Shown here: in pieces, positions 44,530 through 53,854 of the stretch | Layout of the letters: each line of letters opens with the position of its first letter | How positions within the stretch are numbered: the first letter of the stretch is position 1 | DNA from: Mycobacterium terramassiliense | GTDB taxonomy: Bacteria; Actinomycetota; Actinomycetes; Mycobacteriales; Mycobacteriaceae | Reading direction: 5' to 3' | Assembly (NCBI RefSeq): GCF_900157385.1 | Contig: NZ_LT717701.1 | Span: 965,772-1,029,771 of the forward strand | Length of the DNA: 64,000 nt | Notes under the pieces: generated by a model | What the model was told of the DNA's origin: nothing | What the model saw: only the letters and a program-made list of their open reading frames with translations | Databases searched by the model: none | Program-made: the position numbers and the translations under genes

Positions 44530-47500
44530 AGTTGTTGTCCTCGCTTCCACCGCGTCGCGGCCTGTTGACGCGCCGCCGCGCGCTGCTGCGCCCGGCCGCG
44601 AACGGCCTCTCCGGATTCGCACACCCGCGAGTGTCCGGCGAGGCCGAGTTGGCGGAGTAGATCGGCCGTGAGGTCTTGTAGCGACGCGCCCTGCAACAGC
44701 AGCGCCACCGGCGGCTCGACTCCGAAATCCGCACGCGCGGTGTTGCGGATGCGCACCGCCATCAGGGAATCCATCCCCAGTTCGATCAGTGGGACGGCGG
44801 CATCGACGGCCGATCGGTCGGCGTAACCCATGACTGCCGCGATGCGCGCGCGCAGCCGCTCCGTCAGCAGGCCTTGCGCTTCGGCGGGTTCGAGGCCGGT
44901 CAGTGAATCGGGACCGGCCCAATCACCGCCGTCGCCGGCGGCGTCGAGCTCCTCGACCACGTTGGTGAAATAACCGAGGCTGCGGATCTCGGGAAAGGCG
45001 ATCAGCGCCCGATCGGGGCGTAGCCGTCCGACGCCGGTGTGGCCCCGGTCGGCGGCCAGCAATGGCTCGAGCGCCGCGGTGCCCTCGGCCGGCGTGATCG
45101 GGTCGAGGGCGCCGCCGGTCAGGCTGCGGGCAAGCCCGACCTCTGCCCATGGCCCCCAGTTGATTACCGCCGCGGGTAGACCCGACGCGCGTCGCCAATC
45201 GACCAGCGCGTCGAGCCAGGCGCTTGCGCACGCGTATGCAGCCTGTCCCGGACCGCCCAGCATCGAAGCAGTGGACGAAAATCCGAGCCACCAGTCCAGT
45301 TCGCAGTGAGCGCTGGCCTGGTGCATTCGCTGCGCTCCGGTGACCTTGGGAGCCCACACCCGCTCGAGGCTTTCCTTGGTCATGGAGAGCACGAGGCCGT
45401 CGTCGAGCACCGCCGCCGCGTGCAGGACGCCACGCAGAGCTGACCCGCCTGCTGCCGCCACCAGCCTTTCCGCGACACCTTCGGTCGCCACATCTCCTGT
45501 AACCACGACGATTTCGGCCTTTTTCTCCAGTTCGCCAAGGAGCGTGCGCTGCTCGGCTGTGGGCTGGCCGCGGCCATTGAGGACCACGCGGCCCGCACCG
45601 CGATCCAGCAGCCAGCGCGCGAAAACCAAGCCAAGGCCACCCAGGCCGCCGGTGATGATATACGACGCCCCGGGGCGGACGACGTGCTCGCGCCTGGGCT
45701 CACCGAGGGTCGCCCGGAAAAGCCGCTCGACATAGCGCCGCCCGCCTCGCCACGCGACTACGTCGTCGATCGAGTCGGTAATGGCCGCAATCAGTTCGGC
45801 GTTCAGCGCTGCCGCAGCGTCCCCGGCGACATCGAGGTCGACGAGCGTGGTGCGCAGCTCGGGATGCTCGTAGGCCAGCACGCGCACCAGGCCTTTCAAC
45901 GCGCCGATGCCAGGCTGACCCGGCTCGTCGTGAACGGCAAGGCCGCCCCTGGTGACGAGCCACAACCGCGGTGACTGGCCATGCCAGCCGCCGACGATCG
46001 CACGAACGACGGTGGAGACCGCCCAGAGTGATTCCCTCGCCTGGGCGATGCCGGCAGCGGTGACGCTCGGGTTCGCGCCGACGAAGGCGACCACCGCGAC
46101 GGGCGGATGTTCGGGGTCACCTGCCGTTTCGGCGAATGCGGCGAGCACGGCGGGTTCGTCTTTCAGGTCTGCCGTGATCACCCGGCGGACCGGGGAACGC
46201 CAGTCGGCGACTAACCGTTCGATATCGGGTGCTGGCGCACCGGTAAGCACGAGCCAACTGCCCGGTACTTCGGCGTGCGTGGCACCGATCGGCCTCGTTA
46301 CCCATGCGGTGTCGAAGATCTTCTGAGAAAGCGGAAGTGGCACGCTGCGCCGATCCACGCGCCGCAGGTAGATATCGTTGATCTCGGCCGTGACGGCCCC
46401 GGACTCGTTGGTCAAGACGATTCTGCCGAGCTTTCCCGCTCCGGCTTCGTCGAGGCTGGTCAGCTGGGACCAGCAGCGCGCGCGTCGGCCCGGGTCGCCG
46501 TACACCCGCAGTGTTTCGAATGACACAGGCAGATAACTGGTTTCGGCCGACCCCGCGACTTCTTCTTCCGGCATCGCGGCGGCAAGGCTCTGCAACGCCG
46601 CGTCCAGCATGACCGGATGGATTCGATACCTCGAATGCCGGGGCGCCTGGTCGGGTAGGACGATCTCGGTCTCCGCAAAGCCGCCGGGTAGCCGGTGGAT
46701 CGCGGTCAACGCCGCGAAAGCCGGCCCGTGATATTGCCCGGTGCGCCGCAGCGCGGTGTACAGGTCGGTCGGCTTGATGGCCGTTTCGCCGTGGCCGGCG
46801 ACGGGTGGGGGTCGATCGGGAAGGCCATTTGCCGTGCACACCTCGGCCTTGGCGGTGGCGTGCCGCGACCAGTCGTGTCCGGGCGAGCGGGAATAGATCT
46901 CGACCCGGGTCTTCTCATCGGCACCGCGGGTCACCTGCGTTGTCAGCTGGGTGTGCTCGTTGAGGGGAAGCATCTGTTCGACTTCGAGTTGGTTGATCGA
47001 CAGGGCCCCGGTCGCCACACCGAACGCCTCGCCGGCTGCGGCTAAGGCGATCTCGGCGAACGCCGCGGCGGGCAGGATCGTTTGGTCGAACACCTTATGG
47101 TCACCGAGCCAGGGGGCCACCTGGGTGCCGACGTCGGCCTGCCAGACATGGTCCCGGCTCGACGGGACCTCGATGTGCATGCCGAGCAGCGGGTGGGCGT
47201 CGACCAAGTCCGACATCCCCGACCGATCGGCGACCCAGAAGTTGTCGTGCTGCCAGGGTGTTACCGGGATGTCGGCGGGTCGGCCGTCGGTGGTGCCCGG
47301 CGCGGATTTCCCCACGGCGGCGAGCCGCGCGTGAAAAGTGACAGTGTCGTCGCTGTCGCGTTGCAGAGTGCCGATGGTGTGTGTTTCGGCCTCGCCGAGG
47401 GTGTCGATGATTGCGTGCGTGAGCAACGGATGTGGGCTGATCTCGATGAAGGTGTGGTGGGCGGCGGCGGCGGTGCTGATGGCTTGGTGGAAGCGCACCG

Positions 47501-49907
47501 GGTTGCGCAAGTTGGCGGCCCAGTAGTCGGCGTCCAGCAGCGGTACGGGACCATCGCAAGCGGTGCTGATCATCGGGATGGTCGGGGGCATGGGCGCCAA
47601 ATCGGCAAGGGCCGAACGCAATTCCGGCAGTATCGGGTCGATGATCGGGTGGTGGGAGGCGACGTCGACCTCGACGCGTAGGGCCAGCAGGTTTCGCGCG
47701 GTCACCGCCGCGATGACGGCGTCCACCTGGTCGGGGGGGCCCGCGATCACCGATTCGCGTGGTGAGGCGTGCACCGCCAGCGTCACCTGCCGGTAGTCGG
47801 CGATCAGCGCCTCGACGGCCGGGCCGTCGAGTTCGAGCAAGGCCATCGCGCCCCGGCCGGCTAATCGCGCCAACAACGCCGACCGGACAGTGATCACCCG
47901 CAAACCCTCGGCGGGGGTCAGCGCCCCGGACACCACCGCGGCCGACACCTCGCCCATCGAGTGCCCAATCACCGCGCCGGGTTCGACGCCGTAGTGCCGC
48001 CACAACGCGGTGAGTGCGAGCTGGATGGCCATTAGCATCGGTTGGATGTTGTGGATGCCGACCACCGTGCGGCCCTCCGCCAGGGTCTGGCTCAACGAAA
48101 AACCAGCCTGGGCAATGAATTCGGGCTCCAGGTCGGCGATCGCGGCGGCGAACGCGGGTTCGTCGGCCAGCAGTTGGCGGCCCATGCCGGCCCATTGCGA
48201 GCCCTGGCCGGAGTAGACGAACACCGTGCCATGCCCGCGGGCGCCTGCGATGGCTTCCACCACACCCGGCGCCGGGGCGCCGGCGGCCAAGGCCCGCAAC
48301 CCCGCCGCCGCGGCCGAGTGGTCGCGGGCGACCACGACACCGACCTCGGAATGGCGGGCGCGGCGATGAGCCAACGTGTGCGCGACATCGGCCAGTGATA
48401 TCGCGCCGCCGGGGCCCTCCATCCAGGCGGCCAGCGCGGTGGCCGTCGTGGCCTGCCGCTCCGGCGTCTTGCCGGACACCACCAATGTCGAAACCACCGC
48501 GGCGGTACTCGTCCGCGGCGCGGACGCCGCAGCGGGCGCCTGCTCGATCACGATATGCGCGTTGGTGCCGCTGAGGCCGAACGACGACACGGCCGCCCGA
48601 CGTGTAGGACCGCTGGGCCACGCCGTGCCGTCGGTCGGCACGAAAAACCGGGTGGCCGAGGCGTCGATTGCCGGATTCCATCGGGTGAAGTGCAAATTGG
48701 GAGGAATGTATCCCCGGTCCACGGCCAGGATCGCCTTGATCAGCCCCGTAACACCTGCGGCCGCCTCCAGATGCCCGAGGTTGGTCTTGACCGACCCGAG
48801 CGCGCAGCCGCCGCCGTCCCGGCCGTAAGTGGCCGCCAGCGCCTCGAATTCGATGGGGTCGCCCAGAACTGTTCCGGTGCCGTGTGTTTCGACATAGTCC
48901 ACGGTGCCCGCGGGCACGTCGGCCAGCCGTAGTGCGGTGGTGATCACGTCACGCTGCGCCGCCGCGCTCGGGGCGGTCATGCCGTTGGAGCGGCCGTCCT
49001 GGTTGATCGCCGAACCGCGGACCACCGCCAGCACGCGATCGCCGTCGCGGACGGCGTCGGCCATCCGCTTGAGCACCACCACGCCGCACCCCTCGCCGCG
49101 GACGAACCCGTCGGCCATGGCGTCGAAGGTCCTGCACCGGCCCGTCGGAGACAAAGCGGACCACTTGGACAGCGCTATGCTGGTGAACGGCGACAACGAC
49201 AGGTGCACCCCGCCCGCGAGCGCCACGTCGCTTTCCCGCAAGCGCAGGCTTTGGCAGGCCAGGTGGATCGCCACCAATGAGGACGAACACGCGGTGTCGA
49301 CCGCCATCGCGGGGCCACGTAGCCCGAGCAGATAGGAAATCCGCCCCACCGCGGCGCTGTGTGGGTTTCCGGTGCTCATGTAGGCGTCGATCTCGGCGCG
49401 ACGCTCGAGGTTGAGAATCGTGTAGTCCCACGCCGACAACCCCATAATCGCGGACGTTCGGGTGCCGCTCAGCGAATCCGTTGGCAGGCAGGCATGTTCG
49501 AGCGCTTCCCAGGCGACCTCGAGCAAGATCCGCTGCTGGGGGTCCATCGCCTCGGCCTCGCGCGGGGTGATGCCGAAGAAGTCGGCGTCGAATCCGGCGA
49601 CATCGTCGACGAAGCCGCCCCATTTCGTCGCCATCTTTCCCGGCGCGTGCGGATCGGGATCGTAGAACGCGTCCGCGGCCCACCGATCGGCCGGCACCTC
49701 GTCGACGGCGTCCCGGCCGTCGATCAGCAGCTGCCAGAAGCTTTCCGGCCCGCTCACACTCCCGGGTAGCCGGCAACCGATCCCGATCACCGCCACGGGT
49801 TCGGCGATGTCGGCCGGGAATGCCGTTCCCGCGCGGACAAGTTCACGCGCGAGTACCTCGCGCGCCTTCGGTGACATCTGGGCCGCACGCTCCGCGAGAC
49901 TCGTCAT
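44526..49907 (-). CDS. ppsD: Phthiocerol synthase PpsD (KS-AT-DH-KR-ACP)
   Basis: A 1,793-aa PKS (1,827 in M. tuberculosis) starting MTSLAERAAQMSPKAREVLA. KS Cys207 in VDTACSSS; AT Ser around 648 in GHSMGEVSAAV with VASH, the methylmalonyl-CoA type; DH His around 935 in LGDHKVFDQTILPAAAF; KR TGGLGGLGL around 1420 with a Tyr in GQAAYACA; ACP Ser in LGMDSLMAVR around 1711. There is no ER domain, which is why the trans-acting enoyl reductase at 34878-36140 is needed. Coupled by ATGA to ppsC upstream and GTGA to ppsE downstream. No defects seen. Confidence 0.95.
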   Translation of the reverse strand: MTSLAERAAQMSPKAREVLARELVRAGTAFPADIAEPVAVIGIGCRLPGSVSGPESFWQLLIDGRDAVDEVPADRWAADAFYDPDPHAPGKMATKWGGFVDDVAGFDADFFGITPREAEAMDPQQRILLEVAWEALEHACLPTDSLSGTRTSAIMGLSAWDYTILNLERRAEIDAYMSTGNPHSAAVGRISYLLGLRGPAMAVDTACSSSLVAIHLACQSLRLRESDVALAGGVHLSLSPFTSIALSKWSALSPTGRCRTFDAMADGFVRGEGCGVVVLKRMADAVRDGDRVLAVVRGSAINQDGRSNGMTAPSAAAQRDVITTALRLADVPAGTVDYVETHGTGTVLGDPIEFEALAATYGRDGGGCALGSVKTNLGHLEAAAGVTGLIKAILAVDRGYIPPNLHFTRWNPAIDASATRFFVPTDGTAWPSGPTRRAAVSSFGLSGTNAHIVIEQAPAAASAPRTSTAAVVSTLVVSGKTPERQATTATALAAWMEGPGGAISLADVAHTLAHRRARHSEVGVVVARDHSAAAAGLRALAAGAPAPGVVEAIAGARGHGTVFVYSGQGSQWAGMGRQLLADEPAFAAAIADLEPEFIAQAGFSLSQTLAEGRTVVGIHNIQPMLMAIQLALTALWRHYGVEPGAVIGHSMGEVSAAVVSGALTPAEGLRVITVRSALLARLAGRGAMALLELDGPAVEALIADYRQVTLAVHASPRESVIAGPPDQVDAVIAAVTARNLLALRVEVDVASHHPIIDPILPELRSALADLAPMPPTIPMISTACDGPVPLLDADYWAANLRNPVRFHQAISTAAAAHHTFIEISPHPLLTHAIIDTLGEAETHTIGTLQRDSDDTVTFHARLAAVGKSAPGTTDGRPADIPVTPWQHDNFWVADRSGMSDLVDAHPLLGMHIEVPSSRDHVWQADVGTQVAPWLGDHKVFDQTILPAAAFAEIALAAAGEAFGVATGALSINQLEVEQMLPLNEHTQLTTQVTRGADEKTRVEIYSRSPGHDWSRHATAKAEVCTANGLPDRPPPVAGHGETAIKPTDLYTALRRTGQYHGPAFAALTAIHRLPGGFAETEIVLPDQAPRHSRYRIHPVMLDAALQSLAAAMPEEEVAGSAETSYLPVSFETLRVYGDPGRRARCWSQLTSLDEAGAGKLGRIVLTNESGAVTAEINDIYLRRVDRRSVPLPLSQKIFDTAWVTRPIGATHAEVPGSWLVLTGAPAPDIERLVADWRSPVRRVITADLKDEPAVLAAFAETAGDPEHPPVAVVAFVGANPSVTAAGIAQARESLWAVSTVVRAIVGGWHGQSPRLWLVTRGGLAVHDEPGQPGIGALKGLVRVLAYEHPELRTTLVDLDVAGDAAAALNAELIAAITDSIDDVVAWRGGRRYVERLFRATLGEPRREHVVRPGASYIITGGLGGLGLVFARWLLDRGAGRVVLNGRGQPTAEQRTLLGELEKKAEIVVVTGDVATEGVAERLVAAAGGSALRGVLHAAAVLDDGLVLSMTKESLERVWAPKVTGAQRMHQASAHCELDWWLGFSSTASMLGGPGQAAYACASAWLDALVDWRRASGLPAAVINWGPWAEVGLARSLTGGALDPITPAEGTAALEPLLAADRGHTGVGRLRPDRALIAFPEIRSLGYFTNVVEELDAAGDGGDWAGPDSLTGLEPAEAQGLLTERLRARIAAVMGYADRSAVDAAVPLIELGMDSLMAVRIRNTARADFGVEPPVALLLQGASLQDLTADLLRQLGLAGHSRVCESGEAVRGRAQQRAAARQQAATRWKRGQQL

Positions 49908-52900
49908 GACTCGTTGCCCCCCGTCGCGGTTTCCAACTCGCTTGCGGCGACCAGTTCGGATAGCAGTTCCATTTCCTCATCCGACAACGCGGATTCCGCG
50001 TCGGGCGCCTGCTCGGCCTCGTCAAATGTTGCATAGCCCAGGCGCTCACACATGGCGCCTGCGAGATCGTGGATGGTCGGGTATGCCCAGACCAGGGCGG
50101 CCGGCAACGTGGTGCCCAGGCTGGACTCCAGCCTGTTCCGCAGCTCCAGGGCCATCAGCGAATCCAAGCCGAGCGACTCCATCGGCCGATCGTGATCGAA
50201 CGGCTCGGCCGAGCGCAGCACCGCCCGGATCTCGTTGGCGATCGCGGTCGCGAGCCGGCTCGGGCGCTCGCGGGGATCGCTGGCGTCCAACTCGGCGCGG
50301 ATCGCGCCGCCATACCGCGCGGGCTTTGCCGAGTCATGCAACTTCGCAAATAGCGATGAACCCGCTGCGGCGGGGAAGGATTGAAACCACTGGCGTGCGT
50401 CGAGGCTGAACACGCCGGTGCGCGCTCGGTCGGCCTGCAGCACTAGTTGCATTGCCGCAAGTCCCTGTTCGACCGTGTTCATCGAGACACCGAGATCGGC
50501 GAAGAACTGGGCACGTCCGACTTCGGCCCATGGACCCCAGTTGATTCCGACGGCGGGCAGCCCCAGAGAGCGCCGATAGGCGACCAGCCCGTCGACCCAC
50601 GAGTTCGCGGCGGCGTACGCGCCCTGCCCGGGCGCGCCGAGCAACGAAGACGCTGACGAGAACGTCAACCACCAATCCACGTCCAGATGGGCGCTGGCCT
50701 GGTGAAGGCGCCAGCCACCGGTCACTTTCGGCGCGAACACACGCCGCGCGGCCGATTCGGACATGTTCAACACGATCTCGTCATCGAGGACCATTGCGCT
50801 GTGCAGGACTCCGGCCAGCCGGAAGCCCGCGTCTTCGACCGCGCGCACCAACCGCTCCGCGGTACCGGGCGCGGCGATGTCACCGGTAACCACCTCGACC
50901 CGGTTGCCCGCCGCGTTGAGTTCCGCGATCGCCGCTGTGACGCCGTCGCCGGGAGCCGAACGGCTGTTGAGCACAACCAGTCCCGCGCCGTGCTCCGCCA
51001 ACCATTGAGCGACGACAAAACCGAGACCACCCATGCCACCTACGACGACATATCCGCCGTCGGGGCTTACCAGCGACTGCGGTGGCGGCGGCGCGATCGC
51101 CTCGACGCTGCCGTGCGCCGGAATCGAGATGGCGATTTTGCCGGTATGCCTGCCGGATGCCATCAACGCGAAGGCGTCGGCCGCGGCGTCGAGGCTGAAA
51201 GCGGTGACGGGAAGCGGCCGCAGTTTGCCGTCCGCGACGTGCTGCAGGATGTCTTGGAGCATCCGGCGATAGCGCGTCGGTTGCCGCTTCAGATTCAGGT
51301 CGAGGTCGACTACAGCGAAGGATGCGCTCTTGGCGAGTCCGGCCAGCCCGAGGCTGGCGTCGGCATAGACGTCCTTTTTGCCCAGCTCGATGAACCGACC
51401 ACCGGGGGCTAGCAGCTTCACTCCGCGCCGGATCGCCTCGCCCGGAAGCGAATTGATGATGACATCCACCCCGTAACCATCGGTGGCGCCGAGTATCTCA
51501 TCGGCGAAGTCCACGCCCCGGGAGTTACCGACGTACTCCACACCAAGCCCGTCCAGCATTTCCCGCTTGGCATCCGAACCTGCCGTCGTGTAGATGCGGG
51601 CACCGATCATCTTCGCGATTGAAACCGCCGCCAGTCCGACACCGCCGGTGGCCGAATGGATGAGCACGCGTTCCCCCGCGCCCAGCCGCCCAACCTCGCA
51701 CAGCGAGTGCCAGGCGGTCAGGTACGCGATGCCGAACGCCGCGGCCTCGGAATCCGCCAGCGTGTCGGGGACCGGGACCGCGAGGTCGGCGAGCGTCGTC
51801 AGGTGGGAGCCGAATGTGCCTGGACCGAAGGCGATCACGCGCCGCCCGACCTCGCTCGAGTCGACGCCGGAGCCGACGGCAGTCACGACGCCGACACATT
51901 CGCCTCCGATGACGGGCGGGGCACCGTCGAGCCCGGGATACACGCCCATCGCCTTGAGCACGTCGCTGAAGTTGAGACCCGCGGCCAGGACACGAACCTC
52001 CACCTGACCGGGCCCGGGCGGGATCCGCGTTACCGCGTGCACTCGCAGCGCATCCAACCGCCCGGGTTGGTCGATCTGCAGCCGTACCGCGCCTCCGCCG
52101 TCCAGGTTCACCACCGTGCAGCGGGATTCATGGACGAGATCTCCGGTGGCCGTGGTGGGCGCCTGGACCAGCCTGTTGACGTATCGCTGTCCATCGCGGA
52201 GAGCGACCTCGTCGGCGTCGCAACCGGTGAGCAGTTCCTGGGTGAGGGCGCCAAGTTCGTCGGTGCCGCCGGCCTCGATGTCGACGATTGTCGGCTTGAG
52301 TTCGGGATGTTCGAAGGTCAGCACCCGCGCGATGCCCCGAAGTGCCGTCTGTGCCAGCGTGACTCGATCAGCCGGGTCGAATTGTTGCGCGCCGCGGGTG
52401 ACGATCCATAGCCGCGGGCTGTTGCGAGTGCCCATTCGAGTCACGGCTTTTGTAATGTCGGCTATCAGGAGCGTGCGCGCCAGCGCCAGGTCAAGTTGAT
52501 CCCCCTCCGGAAGCGACTCGTCGGCGGCTCGAGGCGGGCAGATCACGACGATGCCATCCCACCCAGCATCGGTTCGAGTGATCGCCGCACGCAGCTGTGC
52601 CGTGTCGGTCAGGGATACCAGCTCGACTTCGGCGACGCCGTCGCGCAGTGAGGACTGCAGCGCGGGCAGCAGCGGGTCGCCCGCGGCGGGGTCACCTATC
52701 AACAACACGCCGTTGAGGCTGCGGGCCGGCTTGCCCCGTGGTGTCGGTTCCCACTCCACCGTGAACAGGCGGTCGGTGAGTTCCTTTGCGGCGCACATCG
52801 ATCCGAGTACCGTCATCTCCACTTCGTCGATGACGAGCAGCGGTTGGCCGTTCGGGTCGGTCAGCTCGACACGCCCCAGGAGCCGGTTCGGGCTGTCGGT

Positions 52901-53854
52901 CGCCGCAAGCTCTCCAATCGCGCAGACACCGTCGGTGATATCGCCGTATACATGGATGCCCGCGAAACGTACAGGCAAGACTAGCGTTTGGTGGGCGTGC
53001 TGCCCCCCGGCCAGCTCGGTAGCCGCCCGGGTGGCGCCGAGTGCCTGCACCGCGATGTCCATCATCACCGGGTGCAGGACGAAGTTGTGGGAACCCGGCC
53101 TCGCTGACGGCGGGAGACGCACTTCCGCGCGGGCGGCGCCGGACCGTGTGGTGGTGAGCCCCACGATGCCGCGGAACGCCGGCCCGTGTTGTTGCCCGGC
53201 GCCACGCAGCCGCTGGTACAGCTCGTCGGGGTCGAGTCCGGTCACGAGGCCAGGGAGGCCATCGTCCACCGGCGTTGCCCTGTAATCCGTTTCGCGGGCA
53301 ACGATAGCGGTGGCGTGCTTGATCCACCCCAAAGTGGAGTTGTGGGTGCGTATTTCGATGCAGCACGTTTGGTCATCGCCGGTGAGCGTCGTGACAAGGA
53401 CGGTGCTGTCGGTGATGTGCAGGACTTGATGGAGGCTGAGCTCGCGGATCAGCCAGTGGTGGTCTTCGGCGCGTTCCGAGTCCTTGCCCGCGTTCGTCGC
53501 TGCCGCCAGTGCGATCTCGGCGTAGGCGGACCCAGGAAGGACGCACAGATCGTCGATCACGTGATCACTGAGCCACAGCAGATCCGGGCTCAGTTCACAT
53601 TCCCATATCCGAGTCCCACTGCCAGGGTCGGTGACACCGGTGCCCAGCAACGGGTGTGCATTTGGCGCGTGGTGCCCCCGGGTTGAGGGAGAGATCCAGT
53701 GGTGAGTGTGCTGCCACGGGGTTGCGGGCAGTATCGGATGCGGTTCGGGAGGGTGGGGGGGTGCCCAGCAACGGGTGTGCATTTGGCGCGTGGTGCCGCC
53801 GGGTTGTGTGCGCGGCGTTGAGGTTGGTGTGGAAGGCCAGGGTGTCGTGCGCAT
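49904..53854 (-). CDS. ppsC: PpsC, C-terminal part (DH-ER-KR-ACP), frameshifted from N-terminal part
   Basis: The C-terminal 60% of phthiocerol synthase PpsC. True PpsC sequence begins at about 53755 with HPPEPHPILPATPWQHTHHW; upstream codons to 53854 are the wrong frame of the N-terminal part. Domains: DH (LSDHVIDDLCVLPGSAYAE, His), ER (VEVRVLAAGLNFSDVLKAMG and HSATGGVGLAAVSIAKM), KR (VVGGMGGLGFVVAQWL and GQGAYAAANSW) and ACP (LGLDSLMALEL), ending ELETATGGNES. The stop overlaps ppsD (ATGA). With one G fewer in the run at 53755-53761 this frame would join the N-terminal part to give about 2,177 aa (2,188 in M. tuberculosis). Confidence 0.9.
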   Translation of the reverse strand: MRTTPWPSTPTSTPRTQPGGTTRQMHTRCWAPPHPPEPHPILPATPWQHTHHWISPSTRGHHAPNAHPLLGTGVTDPGSGTRIWECELSPDLLWLSDHVIDDLCVLPGSAYAEIALAAATNAGKDSERAEDHHWLIRELSLHQVLHITDSTVLVTTLTGDDQTCCIEIRTHNSTLGWIKHATAIVARETDYRATPVDDGLPGLVTGLDPDELYQRLRGAGQQHGPAFRGIVGLTTTRSGAARAEVRLPPSARPGSHNFVLHPVMMDIAVQALGATRAATELAGGQHAHQTLVLPVRFAGIHVYGDITDGVCAIGELAATDSPNRLLGRVELTDPNGQPLLVIDEVEMTVLGSMCAAKELTDRLFTVEWEPTPRGKPARSLNGVLLIGDPAAGDPLLPALQSSLRDGVAEVELVSLTDTAQLRAAITRTDAGWDGIVVICPPRAADESLPEGDQLDLALARTLLIADITKAVTRMGTRNSPRLWIVTRGAQQFDPADRVTLAQTALRGIARVLTFEHPELKPTIVDIEAGGTDELGALTQELLTGCDADEVALRDGQRYVNRLVQAPTTATGDLVHESRCTVVNLDGGGAVRLQIDQPGRLDALRVHAVTRIPPGPGQVEVRVLAAGLNFSDVLKAMGVYPGLDGAPPVIGGECVGVVTAVGSGVDSSEVGRRVIAFGPGTFGSHLTTLADLAVPVPDTLADSEAAAFGIAYLTAWHSLCEVGRLGAGERVLIHSATGGVGLAAVSIAKMIGARIYTTAGSDAKREMLDGLGVEYVGNSRGVDFADEILGATDGYGVDVIINSLPGEAIRRGVKLLAPGGRFIELGKKDVYADASLGLAGLAKSASFAVVDLDLNLKRQPTRYRRMLQDILQHVADGKLRPLPVTAFSLDAAADAFALMASGRHTGKIAISIPAHGSVEAIAPPPPQSLVSPDGGYVVVGGMGGLGFVVAQWLAEHGAGLVVLNSRSAPGDGVTAAIAELNAAGNRVEVVTGDIAAPGTAERLVRAVEDAGFRLAGVLHSAMVLDDEIVLNMSESAARRVFAPKVTGGWRLHQASAHLDVDWWLTFSSASSLLGAPGQGAYAAANSWVDGLVAYRRSLGLPAVGINWGPWAEVGRAQFFADLGVSMNTVEQGLAAMQLVLQADRARTGVFSLDARQWFQSFPAAAGSSLFAKLHDSAKPARYGGAIRAELDASDPRERPSRLATAIANEIRAVLRSAEPFDHDRPMESLGLDSLMALELRNRLESSLGTTLPAALVWAYPTIHDLAGAMCERLGYATFDEAEQAPDAESALSDEEMELLSELVAASELETATGGNES

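Noticed and set aside
44530..44922. 131-codon N-terminal extension of ppsE
   Set aside because: It is out-of-frame ppsD sequence; GTG 44529 with GTGA overlap gives the expected PpsE N-terminus.
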